Source: Synechococcus sp. Tobar12-5m-g (GTDB taxonomy: Bacteria; Cyanobacteriota; Cyanobacteriia; PCC-6307; Cyanobiaceae). Taken from it: a DNA stretch of 64,000 bases. Where the stretch lies: contig NZ_JAGQBB010000002.1 in the NCBI RefSeq assembly GCF_024345415.1, positions 124,001 through 188,000 on the forward strand, written 5' to 3'. The translations under genes were made by a program, and so were the position numbers. The notes beneath the pieces are model-generated. The model did not search any database. It was given only the letters and a program-made list of their open reading frames with translations, and had not been told where the DNA came from. The stretch's first letter is position 1, and every line of letters begins with the position of its first letter. This document shows, piece by piece, positions 1 to 8,517 of this stretch.

Positions 1-1226
1 TCTCCGGCATGGCCTTCGGCGACCAGGCCCACCTGATCCTCGACATCGGCGGCGGTTCCACGGAATTGATCCTGGCCGACGGGCGCGACGCCCGCGAACT
101 GACCAGCACCCGGGTGGGAGCGGTGCGGCTGCAGCGCGATTTCGTCGATCAGGATCCCCTGCCCCCAGCCCGGCTGGCCTTCCTGCGGGCCTTCATCCAG
201 GGCTCCCTGGAGCCCGCCGTCGACAAGGTCCGGCGGGCCCTCAAGCCGGGCGAAGTGCCGGTGATGGTGGCCACCAGCGGCACGGCGATCACCCTGGCGG
301 CCCTGGCGGCCACCCAGGAGGCCCGGCCGCCGCAGCGGCTGCAGGGATTCCGGGTCAGCCGGGAGCGCATCGATCAGATCGTGGATCAGCTGGCGGCGAT
401 GACCCTGGAGGAGCGCCGGGCGATCCCGGCAATCAATGAACGCCGGGCCGAGATCATCGTGCCCGGTGCCCTGGTGCTGCAGCAGGCGATGGCCATGCTC
501 AAGGTGCGGGAGCTGGTGATCAGCGACCGGGCCCTGCGGGAGGGCCTGATCGTCGACTGGATGCTGCGCCATGGGTTGATCGTCGATCGCTTCAGCTTTC
601 AGAGCAACGTGCGTCAACGCACCGTTGAAGACCTGGCCCGCCGCTTCCGCGTCGACCTGGCCCGGGCCCGGCGGGTCGCCGCCCACGCCCTGGACCTCTA
701 CGACCACTGCCAGGGCCTGCTGCACCACGACCGCGGCGAGGGGCGCCAACTGCTCTGGGCCGCCGCCATGCTGCACACCTGCGGGCAACACATCAACATC
801 AGCGCCTATCACAAGCACAGCTGGTACCTGATCCGCCATGGCGACCTGCTCGGGTACTCCGAAACCGAGCAGGTGATGGTGGCGGCGATCGCCCGCTACC
901 ACCGCCGCAGCCTGCCCAAGAAGCGCCACGAGGCCTGGCTGCAGGTGCCCACCGGCGAGCAGCGCCAGACCGTGAACGCCCTGGCGCTGCTGCTGCGGCT
1001 GGCCGCCTCCCTCGACCGCCGCCCCACGCCGGCGGTGCAGGCGATGAAGATCGCCATCAAGGGCGGCCAACTGAAGATCGGCCTGCAGGCGGCCACCCCT
1101 GGCCTCGACCTCAGCCTGGAGCGCTGGAGCCTGGAGGCCTGCGCCGAACCCCTGGCCGAAGCCAGCGGCGTGAAGCTGGTGGTGGCAGCTGAGCCGGCCC
1201 GGACCAAGCTGAAGGCCGGTGCGTGA
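1..1226 (+). CDS. ppx: Ppx/GppA family exopolyphosphatase, 5'-truncated by window edge
   Basis: C-terminal ~408 codons of an exopolyphosphatase / guanosine pentaphosphatase, which releases phosphate from inorganic polyphosphate or pppGpp. The reading frame is already open at base 3 (S-G-M-A-F-G), so the gene begins upstream of the window; the ATG at 9 is internal. The second phosphate-binding loop of the ASKHA fold, DIGGGSTELIL, lies near the start. The later part matches the helical HD-like C-terminal domain of long Ppx proteins (HTCGQHIN, KHSWYLI). The family is usually ~500-550 residues, so about a quarter is missing at the left edge. A 76-bp gap separates it from the next gene on the same strand. 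Ppx and GppA cannot be told apart from sequence alone. Confidence 0.9.
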   Translation, partial: SGMAFGDQAHLILDIGGGSTELILADGRDARELTSTRVGAVRLQRDFVDQDPLPPARLAFLRAFIQGSLEPAVDKVRRALKPGEVPVMVATSGTAITLAALAATQEARPPQRLQGFRVSRERIDQIVDQLAAMTLEERRAIPAINERRAEIIVPGALVLQQAMAMLKVRELVISDRALREGLIVDWMLRHGLIVDRFSFQSNVRQRTVEDLARRFRVDLARARRVAAHALDLYDHCQGLLHHDRGEGRQLLWAAAMLHTCGQHINISAYHKHSWYLIRHGDLLGYSETEQVMVAAIARYHRRSLPKKRHEAWLQVPTGEQRQTVNALALLLRLAASLDRRPTPAVQAMKIAIKGGQLKIGLQAATPGLDLSLERWSLEACAEPLAEASGVKLVVAAEPARTKLKAGA

Positions 1227-1302
1227 GGGCTGGGCTGGTCAGGAGCCGCCCAAACACAACTAGGAGCACGCTCCATCCACCACAAGCACTGCGAGTCTTG
1301 CC

Positions 1303-1968
1303 ATGGCCACAGTTCTGATCACGGGAGCCAACCGCGGCATCGGCCTTGAATACTGTCGCCAACTGCAGGCCCGGGGCGATGCGGTGGTGGCGGTCTGCCG
1401 GGAGCCCTCCCAGAAGTTGCGGGATCTGGGGGTACGGATCGAAGCGGGGGTGGATGTCACCAGCGGGGCCTCGATCGCCGATCTGCTCGGCCGGCTCGCT
1501 GGCCTGCCGATCGATGTGCTGATCCAGAACGCCGGCATCCTCGAGCGCACCTCCCTGGAGGATCTCGATCCGGAAAGCCTGCGCCGCCAGTTCGAGGTGA
1601 ACGCCATCGCCCCCCTCAACCTCAGCCGCGCCCTGCTGGGCCAGCTGGCCCCCGGCGCCAAGCTGGTCCTGATGACCAGCCGCATGGGCTCGATCGCCGA
1701 CAACAGCTCGGGCGGCTCCTACGGCTACCGCATGTCGAAGGTGGCCCTCTGCATGGCCGGCACATCCCTGGCGATCGACCTCAAGGCGCGCGGCATCGCC
1801 GTGGCGATCCTCCACCCCGGCATGGTGCGCACCGCCATGACCGGCTTCACCTCCCAGGGGATCTCCCCGGAAGACTCGGTGCACGGCCTGCTGGCCCGCA
1901 TCGATGCCCTCAGCCTGGAGAACTCCGGCACCTTCTGGCACGCCAACGGATCGGTGCTGCCCTGGTAG
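1303..1968 (+). CDS. Short-chain dehydrogenase/reductase (SDR) family oxidoreductase
   Basis: 221 residues, normal for a classical or C-factor-like SDR. The N-terminal Rossmann motif TGANRGIG (residues 7-14) binds NAD(P)H. An N-A-G motif follows strand 4 (QNAGIL), and the catalytic S/Y/K set is visible as MTSRMGS and YGYRMSKVAL (YxxxK). The substrate cannot be inferred. Starts at an ATG 76 bp after ppx and ends 7 bp before the next GTG start, so it is probably cotranscribed with the glycosyltransferase that follows. Confidence 0.9.
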   Translation: MATVLITGANRGIGLEYCRQLQARGDAVVAVCREPSQKLRDLGVRIEAGVDVTSGASIADLLGRLAGLPIDVLIQNAGILERTSLEDLDPESLRRQFEVNAIAPLNLSRALLGQLAPGAKLVLMTSRMGSIADNSSGGSYGYRMSKVALCMAGTSLAIDLKARGIAVAILHPGMVRTAMTGFTSQGISPEDSVHGLLARIDALSLENSGTFWHANGSVLPW

Positions 1969-1975
1969 CGGAGCG

Positions 1976-2653
1976 GTGCTTGCCCTCGTGAGTGTGATCA
2001 TCCCCGTGCTCAACGAAGCCCGGGAGGTCGGGACGCTGCTGCCCCACTGGCGGGAGCTGCGGCAGGGCGGCGCCGAGCTGATCGTGGTGGACGGTGGCAG
2101 CACCGACGCCACGGAGGCCCTGATTGAGGGAGGCGGTTTCGCGGTGCTCTCGGCGCCGAGGGGCCGGGCCGGCCAGATGAACGCCGGCGCCGCCGCTGCC
2201 ACCGGCGAGCTGCTGATCTTTCTCCACGCCGACACGCGCCTGCCCGCCGGAGCCCTGGATCTGGTGCGCCAGGCGCTCACGGGACCCCGCTGCTGGGGCC
2301 GCTTTGACGTGGAACTGGAGGGCGGCGGCAGGCGGCTGCGGCTGGTGTCCCGGCTGATGAACCTGCGCTCCCGGCTCAGCGGCATCGCCACCGGCGACCA
2401 GGCGATCTTCCTGAAGCGGGAGACCTTCAAAGCGGTCGGCGGCTTCCCCGACCAGCCCCTGATGGAGGACATCGAACTTTCGGCGCGGCTGCGGCGGCGG
2501 GCGGCGCCGGTGTGTCTCCGGGCCAAGGTGCGCACCTCAAGCCGCCGCTGGCGGGGCCACGGCACCTGCCGCACGATCGTGCTGATGTGGGGCCTGCGGC
2601 TCGCCTACGCCTGCGGTGTGCCCAGCACCGCCCTGGCATGCTTCTACAGATGA
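1976..2653 (+). CDS. Family 2 glycosyltransferase, TIGR04283 type
   Basis: About 225 residues with a GT-A fold: N-terminal SVIIPVLNEA, the nucleotide-sugar site VVDGGSTDAT, and the metal-binding FLHADTRLP. The short length and the GDQAIF...GGFPDQPLMEDIELS block fit the TIGR04283 subfamily (named from rSAM/selenodomain-associated neighbours), whose acceptor is unknown. Two GTG starts are possible, 1976 and 1988; a GGAG at 1970-1973 does not decide between them. The start of the upstream SDR frame cannot be used because that gene stops at 1968. The 3' end overlaps remains of an antitoxin reading frame. Confidence 0.85.
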   Translation: MLALVSVIIPVLNEAREVGTLLPHWRELRQGGAELIVVDGGSTDATEALIEGGGFAVLSAPRGRAGQMNAGAAAATGELLIFLHADTRLPAGALDLVRQALTGPRCWGRFDVELEGGGRRLRLVSRLMNLRSRLSGIATGDQAIFLKRETFKAVGGFPDQPLMEDIELSARLRRRAAPVCLRAKVRTSSRRWRGHGTCRTIVLMWGLRLAYACGVPSTALACFYR

Positions 2654-2846
2654 CTCGACCGATCACCGATTGGCCGTGGATACGGGCCGGACCAAAGCCT
2701 TTGATTTGCGGGAGCTGATCGAGCAAGGCATCGACGACTTGGAAGATGCCTTGCTCGGCGCCTCCGCCTTGGAATCCCACCGCCGAACCGGGCAGCCCGC
2801 CATCCCTCTGGATCAACTCGTGAGCGACCTTGACCTGGACGGTTGA
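2616..2846 (+). pseudogene. RelB/RHH-type antitoxin remnant
   Basis: The frame ends in DDSTDHRLAVDTGRTKAF, then a helix with IDDLEDALLGASALESHR and a tail IPLDQLVSDLDLDG. This is the layout of the C-terminal two thirds of ribbon-helix-helix (RelB-family) antitoxins. The usual N-terminal beta strand is missing from this frame, and the LAxLA helix looks shortened. A plausible strand start (ATG 2638) is in another frame, so a frameshift and small deletion are inferred. No RelE-type toxin follows in the ~100 bp before higB. The frame overlaps the end of the glycosyltransferase. A GTG at 2676 could still give a 56-residue product. Confidence 0.5.
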
Positions 2847-2943
2847 GCTCATCCCAGCGTCGGCACAGCAGCAGTTGCGGGGTGGCTTCCGGCTCTCAAA
2901 ACCATGGCCTGGCAATACTGACGTGACGCGTTAGCATTCAGAC

Positions 2944-3075
2944 ATGATCCGATCGTTCCGCTGCGGGGACACCCGGGCCCTGGCTGAGGGTGTCCGCGTC
3001 CCGCCTGAGAACCGCCTCTGCTTCATCTGGAGCGATGCCGGTCCCGAAGGCGGTGAAATCGTCGACTACCACTGA
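2944..3075 (+). pseudogene. higB: HigB-type toxin with in-frame internal deletion
   Basis: A continuous 43-residue frame opens with MIRSFRCGDTRALAEG and closes with RVPPENRLCFIWSDAGPEG then EIVDYH. These match the N-terminus and the C-terminus of HigB mRNA interferases, which are normally ~90-95 residues (ending ...FRWTDxGPxxVEIVDYH). The central ~50 residues are absent, including part of the RelE-like core and the usual DLRVPPGNRLEAL-GxxxGxxSIRIN region. The deletion kept the frame, so it may make a harmless short peptide. It lies 25 bp upstream of higA, the normal higB-higA order. Confidence 0.7.
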
Positions 3076-3100
3076 ATATCCCGCCCCAGAGGAGGGCACC

Positions 3101-3400
3101 ATGGCCAGCCTCACCCCCATCACCCCCGGCGAACTCCTCCGCGAGGAGTTCCTCAATCCCATGGCCATCACGGCTTACCGGCTGGCCAAGGGGATTGACG
3201 TTCCCCAGACCCGCATCAGCGTGATCCTCAAGGGCACCCGAGCGATCACGGCCGACACAGACCTGCGCCTGTGCCGTTTCTTTGGGCTGAGCGAGGGCTA
3301 CTGGTTGCGGGCGCAAGCCTCCCACGACCTCGAACTGCAGCGCCGGGCCATCGCCCCGCAGTTGGCGCAGATCCGGCCTTTTGAGGCCGTCGTGGCTTGA
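3101..3400 (+). CDS. higA: HigA-family antitoxin (Xre HTH)
   Basis: 99 residues, full length for HigA. It opens with ITPGELLREEFLNPM, followed by an Xre-type helix-turn-helix (AYRLAKGIDVPQTRISVILKG) and the RAITADTDLRLCRFFGLSEGYWLRAQ signature. In the family it neutralises HigB and represses the operon. The ATG at 3101 is chosen because GGAGGG lies 6-11 bases upstream and the HigA family begins at this point. Its toxin partner is internally deleted, so this is an orphan antitoxin that may still act as a DNA-binding repressor. Confidence 0.9.
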   Translation: MASLTPITPGELLREEFLNPMAITAYRLAKGIDVPQTRISVILKGTRAITADTDLRLCRFFGLSEGYWLRAQASHDLELQRRAIAPQLAQIRPFEAVVA

Positions 3401-3612
3401 AGCCCCCATCGCCTGAAGCCGAGATCGCTGGGGGCTGGCGGCAGAAAAGCAGTCCATTCCCATCCCCACCATGATGAGGTTCACCGCCGTACCCGGGGCT
3501 CCCTGCCCCCCATCCGATCCGCCATTCCGGCGGTAGTCCATCCAGCGGTCGTCATCCAAGGACGCCCTGCCAGGAGTCATCCCCTGATCTCCCTCCCCGC
3601 CCAGGACCCGCC
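3401..3612. other. Intergenic spacer between higA and the GT2-DUF427 gene
   Basis: No gene is supported here. A 7-bp inverted repeat (AGCCCCC at 3401-3407 with GGGGGCT at 3430-3436, 22-nt loop) immediately follows the higA stop. It has no T-run, so it is at best a weak terminator. The rest has no convincing promoter hexamers. Confidence 0.3.
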
Positions 3613-6051
3613 GTGCTGATAGCGCTCTGGGCCGCCCTGCCGTTGCTGGCGGCCCTGCTGGTGTCGCCGATGGCGAGCCTGCCCGCCTGGACGGCCTGGG
3701 CCCCGGCCCTGGCCGTCACGATCTGGTCCTGGGGCCTGGCCAGGCAGCCGGAGCAGACGCTGCCCCTGGCGGCCCGCCGCTCGGCCGTGCTGGTGATCAC
3801 GCTGCTGGGCGCCCGCTACCTGATCTGGAGAATCGGCTCCACCCTCAACCTCACCAGCGCCACCGGCACCGCCCTCAGCCTGGCCATGCTGGCGGCCGAG
3901 CTGATCCTGCTGGCCAATGGCCTGCTGCAGCTCTGGCTCACCTGGGCCCGGCAGGCGCCGGTGGAGGAGGAAGCGGCAGCGGCCGAGCAGGAGCTGGCGC
4001 GGCGAATCGCCTTGGATCCGCGCCGGGTGCCGGCCGTTGATGTGCTTGTGCCGAGCTGCGGCGAGCCGCCCGAGCTGATCGAGCGCTGCCTGCGCGGCTG
4101 CCTGGCGCTCAACTACCCCCGCCACCGGGTGTGGCTGCTCGACGACAGCAGCCGGCCGGAGCTGGGCGAACTCTGCCGCCGCCTGGGCTGCCGCTACCTC
4201 AGCCGCAGCGGCCGGGAGCATGCCAAGGCCGGCAACCTCAACCACGCCCTGCCCCAGCTGGAGGGCGACCTGCTGGTGGTGTTCGACGCCGACGTGGTGC
4301 CCCGCAGCACGTTCCTGAGGCGCACCGTTGGCCTGTTCGACGATCCGCGGCTGGGCTTCCTGCAGACCCCGCAGAGCTACATGAACGCCGATCCTGTGAT
4401 GCGCAACCTGCGGCTGGAGCGCTGGCTGATGCCCGACGAGGAGAGCTTCTACCGCTGGATCGAGCCCACCCGCCAGGCGGTGGGAGCCGTGGTCTGCGCC
4501 GGCACCTCCTTCGTGATGCGCCGCTCCGCCCTGCTGCAGGTGGGCGGCTTCGAGACGGGCACCCCCTCCGAAGACCTGGCCACCGGCATCCGCCTCGCCG
4601 CCGCCGGCTACCGCAACCTCTACCTCGATGCCAAGCTCAGCGCCGGCCTGGCGCCGCTGTCGATCGCGGCGATGGCCCGCCAGCGCAGCCGCTGGGCCGG
4701 CGGCACCCTGCAGACCCTGCGCACCGGCGCCAATCCCCTCACCATCGCCGGCCTCAACCCGCTGCAGCGGATCGCCTACCTGGAGGGCATCCTGCACTGG
4801 TTCAACGTGCTGCCCCAGCTGCTGCTGCTGCTGATGCCGCTCGGCTTCGGCCTGCTGGGGGAGCTGCCGATCCTGGTGACGGGCAACGGGCTGCTGACGG
4901 TGGCGTTGCCCTTCTACCTGAGCCAGCTGCTGCTGGTGCGCTGGCTCAGCCGTGGCGCCCGCAATGCCCTGCTTCCCGAGTTGTACCGCTGGATCTTCCT
5001 GGTGCCGCTGGTGGGCACCGTGCTCGGCGCGATCGCCGGCAGACCGCAACGCTTCATGGTCACCCCGAAAGCGGTCAGCAGCGGGGCCCGCTCCGGCCCC
5101 GACCGGGGGCTGCTGCTTCCCCTGCTGGCGCTGCTGGGCCTGCAGGCGCTCAACCTGGCCCTGCTGATCAGCCGTCCGGGGCCCTTCGGCCCCAGCAGCC
5201 AGGCGCTCGGTCTCGTCTGGGCGGCCCTGGGCACGGCCAGCCTGCTGATCGCGGTCCGCACCTGCGCCGACCGCCGCCAGGACGACGCCATTCCCTGGTT
5301 CTCGCTGGGGGCTCCGGCGGTGCGGCTGCGCACGGCCACTGGCTTCCGTGCGGCGCGAATCCTGGCAATCAGCGAGCAGGGTGTGGAGCTGGCCCTCGCT
5401 TCTACCGGCCTGGGCTCGGATCCCAGCGCCATGACCAAGCCCGAGGCGCTGCTCTGGCCCGAGGCAGGCCTGGCCGCCCTCCCCCTGCGGCAGCAGCACC
5501 TTCGTCGCGGCCGGCGGGGCCTGCGGATCGGTTGTTGCTGGGCCGATCTCAGCGATCGCCAGCGCGAAGACCTGCACCACCTGCTCTACCGGGGCCCAGG
5601 CGAGTGGCCCCGGCGCCAGGCCCCCTTCGAGCCCATCGCCCTGCCGGCGATGCTGATCCGGCTGCTCGGGCCCGTGCCAGCCCAGGGCTGGTTCCAGCGC
5701 AGCCTGCTGGCCCTCGCGCCCCCGCTCGCCCGGCCAGGGCGGAGGATGGATGGCACTGTGCCCTGCCCTGCCATGGAAGCCCGCTGGAACGACACCGTGA
5801 TCGCCAGCAGCGACGACATCGTCAAGCTGGAAGGCAACGCCTACTTCCCCGCCGCCGCCCTGAACCCTGCCCACATCCGCCCCTCGGCGCACCGCAGCGT
5901 CTGCGGCTGGAAAGGGGAAGCCCACTACTACGACGTGGTGGTGGGCGATCAGGTGAACGCCAACGCCGCCTGGTTCTACCCCGAGCCCAAAAACGCCGCC
6001 GCTGAGATCAAGGGGCGGGTCGCCTTCTGGAAAGGTGTTCAGACGGGCTGA
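3613..6051 (+). CDS. Cellulose-synthase-like membrane GT2 fused to C-terminal DUF427 domain
   Basis: 812 residues from a GTG start. TM helices occupy about residues 1-40 and 60-115. The cytosolic GT2 domain carries DD (177-178), DAD (225-227), TPSED (317-321) and QRSRW (357-361), the D,D,D,Q(Q/R)xRW set of processive beta-glycan synthases such as BcsA. More TM helices follow (about 395-590). A PilZ-like stretch (RTATGFRAARILAISEQGVEL) lacks a clear RxxxR and has A for the usual D/N of the D/NxSxxG motif, so c-di-GMP binding is doubtful. From residue 721 (MEARWNDTVIAS) to the end is a complete DUF427 domain. The fusion is in frame with no stop, although ATG 5773 could also start a separate DUF427 protein. 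The 3' end overlaps the AI-2E gene by 13 bp, tail to tail. Confidence 0.88.
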   Translation: MLIALWAALPLLAALLVSPMASLPAWTAWAPALAVTIWSWGLARQPEQTLPLAARRSAVLVITLLGARYLIWRIGSTLNLTSATGTALSLAMLAAELILLANGLLQLWLTWARQAPVEEEAAAAEQELARRIALDPRRVPAVDVLVPSCGEPPELIERCLRGCLALNYPRHRVWLLDDSSRPELGELCRRLGCRYLSRSGREHAKAGNLNHALPQLEGDLLVVFDADVVPRSTFLRRTVGLFDDPRLGFLQTPQSYMNADPVMRNLRLERWLMPDEESFYRWIEPTRQAVGAVVCAGTSFVMRRSALLQVGGFETGTPSEDLATGIRLAAAGYRNLYLDAKLSAGLAPLSIAAMARQRSRWAGGTLQTLRTGANPLTIAGLNPLQRIAYLEGILHWFNVLPQLLLLLMPLGFGLLGELPILVTGNGLLTVALPFYLSQLLLVRWLSRGARNALLPELYRWIFLVPLVGTVLGAIAGRPQRFMVTPKAVSSGARSGPDRGLLLPLLALLGLQALNLALLISRPGPFGPSSQALGLVWAALGTASLLIAVRTCADRRQDDAIPWFSLGAPAVRLRTATGFRAARILAISEQGVELALASTGLGSDPSAMTKPEALLWPEAGLAALPLRQQHLRRGRRGLRIGCCWADLSDRQREDLHHLLYRGPGEWPRRQAPFEPIALPAMLIRLLGPVPAQGWFQRSLLALAPPLARPGRRMDGTVPCPAMEARWNDTVIASSDDIVKLEGNAYFPAAALNPAHIRPSAHRSVCGWKGEAHYYDVVVGDQVNANAAWFYPEPKNAAAEIKGRVAFWKGVQTG

Positions 6052-7061
6052 AGTGGAATGGGGTCAGCAGGAATCTCCTCCGCTGACCAGCTGACGATCA
6101 TTCCAGCGATGGGAATCGCCAGAAACACCCCCAGCAAGCCGGCAATCCGCTCACCGATGAACAGGGCAAAGAACAGCACCACAGGGTTGATGTTCAAGGC
6201 TTTGCCCATCACTCTTGGATGGACAAAATTATCCTGGATCTGCTGCAGAATGATCGAAGCAACAACCACATTCAGGGCCATCCACGGGCCCTGGGTGAGG
6301 AACACGAGGCTGGCAACCGTGATCACACCCAAGGTGGCACCAATGCCAGGGATCGCATCGAGAACGCCCACCACCAGGGCCAGCACCAACGAGAACTTCA
6401 CCCCGAGCAAAGCGAACACCACAAAACTGGTCACCGACAGGAACAGCACCAGGGTCATCTGTCCGCGCAGAAAACCAAGCACATTCCTCTGGACACTGCG
6501 ATCAAAACGCTGACGCGAACCAGCCGGCACAAGCCCCAGAACCGAGGTCCAGAGCTTGCCGCCATCGGCCAGCATGTAGATCGTGATCACCGGCAGGAAC
6601 ACGGCAGCGAACACATTAGAGAGGGCACCGCCCACCACGCCAACGCCGGTGCCGAGGCTTTTGCGGATCACCGTGATGATCTGCTCGATGTTGAGCTGTT
6701 TCACGTAACTGTGAAAGGGAAAGTCCGAGTCCCGGAGGTTGGCCAGTAGATCGGTGATCAAACTGGTGCCTTGATTGATCACCTGAAATCCCAGCACCGT
6801 CACAAAGGCAACGAGCACCAGTCCAAGCCCAAGGCAGGTCAAGAGAATGGCCAGCCAGCGTGGCAACCTCGCGGCCAGGAAGCGAACCGGATAATCCATC
6901 AGCACAGCCAGGATGGCCGCCATGATGAACATGGCCAGAACATTGTAGAAAAAAGCAATCACCACCACCCCTGCCCAGCCGCAGGCAAACAACAACAGGA
7001 ATCGCACAAGATCGGAGCTTTTCAGTGCAGCCCCGAGGCCTGATCCATCTCGATTCATCAT
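6039..7061 (-). CDS. AI-2E family transporter (UPF0118/PerM-like)
   Basis: 340 residues, typical length. Hydrophobic segments lie at the N-terminus (VRFLLLFACGWAGVVVIAFFY and the next helix), and a central amphipathic part is followed by the conserved PVITIYMLADG, the DAIPGIGATLGV block and C-terminal QQIQDNFVHPRVMGKAL. These are hallmarks of the AI-2E/PerM permease family, which exports small molecules or moves ions; the substrate here is unknown. Its base composition is clearly more AT-rich than the genes on its left. It runs leftward and converges on the GT2-DUF427 gene, overlapping it by 13 bp. Confidence 0.9.
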   Translation of the reverse strand: MMNRDGSGLGAALKSSDLVRFLLLFACGWAGVVVIAFFYNVLAMFIMAAILAVLMDYPVRFLAARLPRWLAILLTCLGLGLVLVAFVTVLGFQVINQGTSLITDLLANLRDSDFPFHSYVKQLNIEQIITVIRKSLGTGVGVVGGALSNVFAAVFLPVITIYMLADGGKLWTSVLGLVPAGSRQRFDRSVQRNVLGFLRGQMTLVLFLSVTSFVVFALLGVKFSLVLALVVGVLDAIPGIGATLGVITVASLVFLTQGPWMALNVVVASIILQQIQDNFVHPRVMGKALNINPVVLFFALFIGERIAGLLGVFLAIPIAGMIVSWSAEEIPADPIPLQPV

Positions 7062-7353
7062 GGTCAGCCAACCAGCCTGCGGCCTTGATCAGGGCAGGAT
7101 CGTAACTCAGCCCAAATCGCTCAACTCACCAGGCGAGCCCTGAACCTCCAGGCGCGCCAAAAGGGATCTTCCCATCAGATTCAGATCAATGGGAGAGCAA
7201 AAGGGGGACTTTTGGCCCAGAAATGCTACAAAAATGCTAGAATAGGGGAAAATTGTTGCCAAGCAGGAAAGCTTTCTCCTTCCCCTGCCAACCGCTCCGT
7301 TCACCGTTCAACTTCCTACTCAGTCTCCAGCCCCTCGCTCCAGCCATCCTCCC
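7062..7353. other. AT-rich divergent intergenic region
   Basis: 292 bp between the leftward AI-2E transporter and the rightward desaturase. It holds the extended -10 promoter listed separately and otherwise no supported gene. A direct repeat AAATGCTA occurs at 7221-7228 and 7232-7239, just before the -10. Composition is markedly AT-rich compared with the flanking DNA. Confidence 0.4.
7235..7243 (+). promoter_or_regulatory. Putative extended -10 promoter for desaturase
   Basis: TGCTAGAAT: an extended -10 (TGn) with TAGAAT at 7238-7243, in an AT-rich context 110 bp upstream of the desaturase start. No good -35 hexamer lies 17 bp upstream, consistent with an extended -10 type. A tandem AAATGCTA repeat overlaps it and could be an operator. 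Confidence 0.4.
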
Positions 7354-8517
7354 TTGACCAACGCGCACGATCAATCAACAGCCGTGGACGACCCGATCGT
7401 TTGGGTTGAGGACGACCCAGGGTCTGGGGGGACCCCAGAGCGTTCCGATTTTATTTTGGCACCCTACATCCGAAGCAATGATCTTTGGGCAACCTGGCAA
7501 ATCGTCAACACGGTGGCGCCTTACGCCTTGCTCTGGATCCTGGTGGTGCAGGCCGCCCGGCTCTCACCCTGGCTGACGCCACCGCTGCTGGTGTTGATGG
7601 TGCTGTTCTCCGGTCGTTGTTTCTCGTTGATGCACGATTGCGGCCACCAATCTCTGTTCCGCTCCAAGCCAGTGAACCGGGGGGTGGGCTTCCTGCTGGG
7701 GGTGATCAATGGCATTCCTCAATATCCCTGGTCACGCGGCCATGCGTTCCACCACAAACACAATGGAAACTGGGATCTCTACCGGGGACCTTCGGCACTG
7801 GTGAGCACCGAAACCTTTCTGGCCATGGATTCATTCCAACAAGGCTTTTACCAATTTCTGCGTCATCCCCTAATGCTCTTTCCCGGTGGATTCTTCTATC
7901 TGGTGATCAAGCCGAGGGTCGCGCTTCTGTTGGGGCTTTGTCACTATGCCGCCCATGGCGTGCGCTGTTGGTGGAATGACCCCCGCCTGAGCCTCTCCAG
8001 CATTCACGAAACCTACCAACCGAAGTACTGGTATACCGACCTGGAGTTTCAGGATCTTCTGCTCAACAATCTCTGCGTTGTGGGCAGTTGGGTGGTTCTT
8101 TCTCACTTCATCGGAGCTGGTCTGTTCTGGGTTCTTTACTCGATCGTGATGGCCTGCTCGGCGGCTCTGTTCATCTGCATCTTCTTTGTGCAGCACAATT
8201 TTGAAGGCTCCTACGCCCACCGAACCGAAGGCTGGAGTTCGCTGACCGGGGCGATCGATGGCACAAGCCTGCTGAGGCTGCCTGAGATTTTGAATTGGTT
8301 CACGGCCGACATCGGATATCACAACATCCACCATCTCTGCTCACGAATCCCGAACTATCACCTCAAAGCTTGCCACCTGCGCAATGCCTCGCTCCTCAGC
8401 AGGGCCACCACCCTCACGGCCCGGCAGATCCCGGAATGCTTCAAGTTCATTCTCTGGGATCGCGCCAACGACCGGCTCCAGTCGGTGGCTCAGGTGCGCT
8501 CAGCCCAGGCCTGTTAG
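7354..8517 (+). CDS. Membrane fatty acid desaturase
   Basis: 387 residues. It has the di-iron histidine boxes of membrane desaturases: HDCGH (94-98), HAFHHKH (130-136) and HNIHH (323-327), plus HNFEGSYAH (281-289) before the last box. Hydrophobic stretches lie between the boxes. The HDCGH/HNIHH pattern is closest to acyl-lipid desaturases of the DesA/omega class, which introduce double bonds into membrane glycerolipids using ferredoxin, but the regiospecificity cannot be read. The first start is TTG 7354; GTG 7384 is an alternative, and no good Shine-Dalgarno decides. Base composition is distinctly lower in GC than most of the window, suggesting later acquisition. Confidence 0.88.
   Translation: MTNAHDQSTAVDDPIVWVEDDPGSGGTPERSDFILAPYIRSNDLWATWQIVNTVAPYALLWILVVQAARLSPWLTPPLLVLMVLFSGRCFSLMHDCGHQSLFRSKPVNRGVGFLLGVINGIPQYPWSRGHAFHHKHNGNWDLYRGPSALVSTETFLAMDSFQQGFYQFLRHPLMLFPGGFFYLVIKPRVALLLGLCHYAAHGVRCWWNDPRLSLSSIHETYQPKYWYTDLEFQDLLLNNLCVVGSWVVLSHFIGAGLFWVLYSIVMACSAALFICIFFVQHNFEGSYAHRTEGWSSLTGAIDGTSLLRLPEILNWFTADIGYHNIHHLCSRIPNYHLKACHLRNASLLSRATTLTARQIPECFKFILWDRANDRLQSVAQVRSAQAC

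Noticed and set aside
3577..5925. 782-codon leftward open frame opposite the GT2 gene
   Set aside because: Gln/Gly/Ala/Arg-rich composition of a shadow frame; the + strand encodes all GT2 catalytic motifs.
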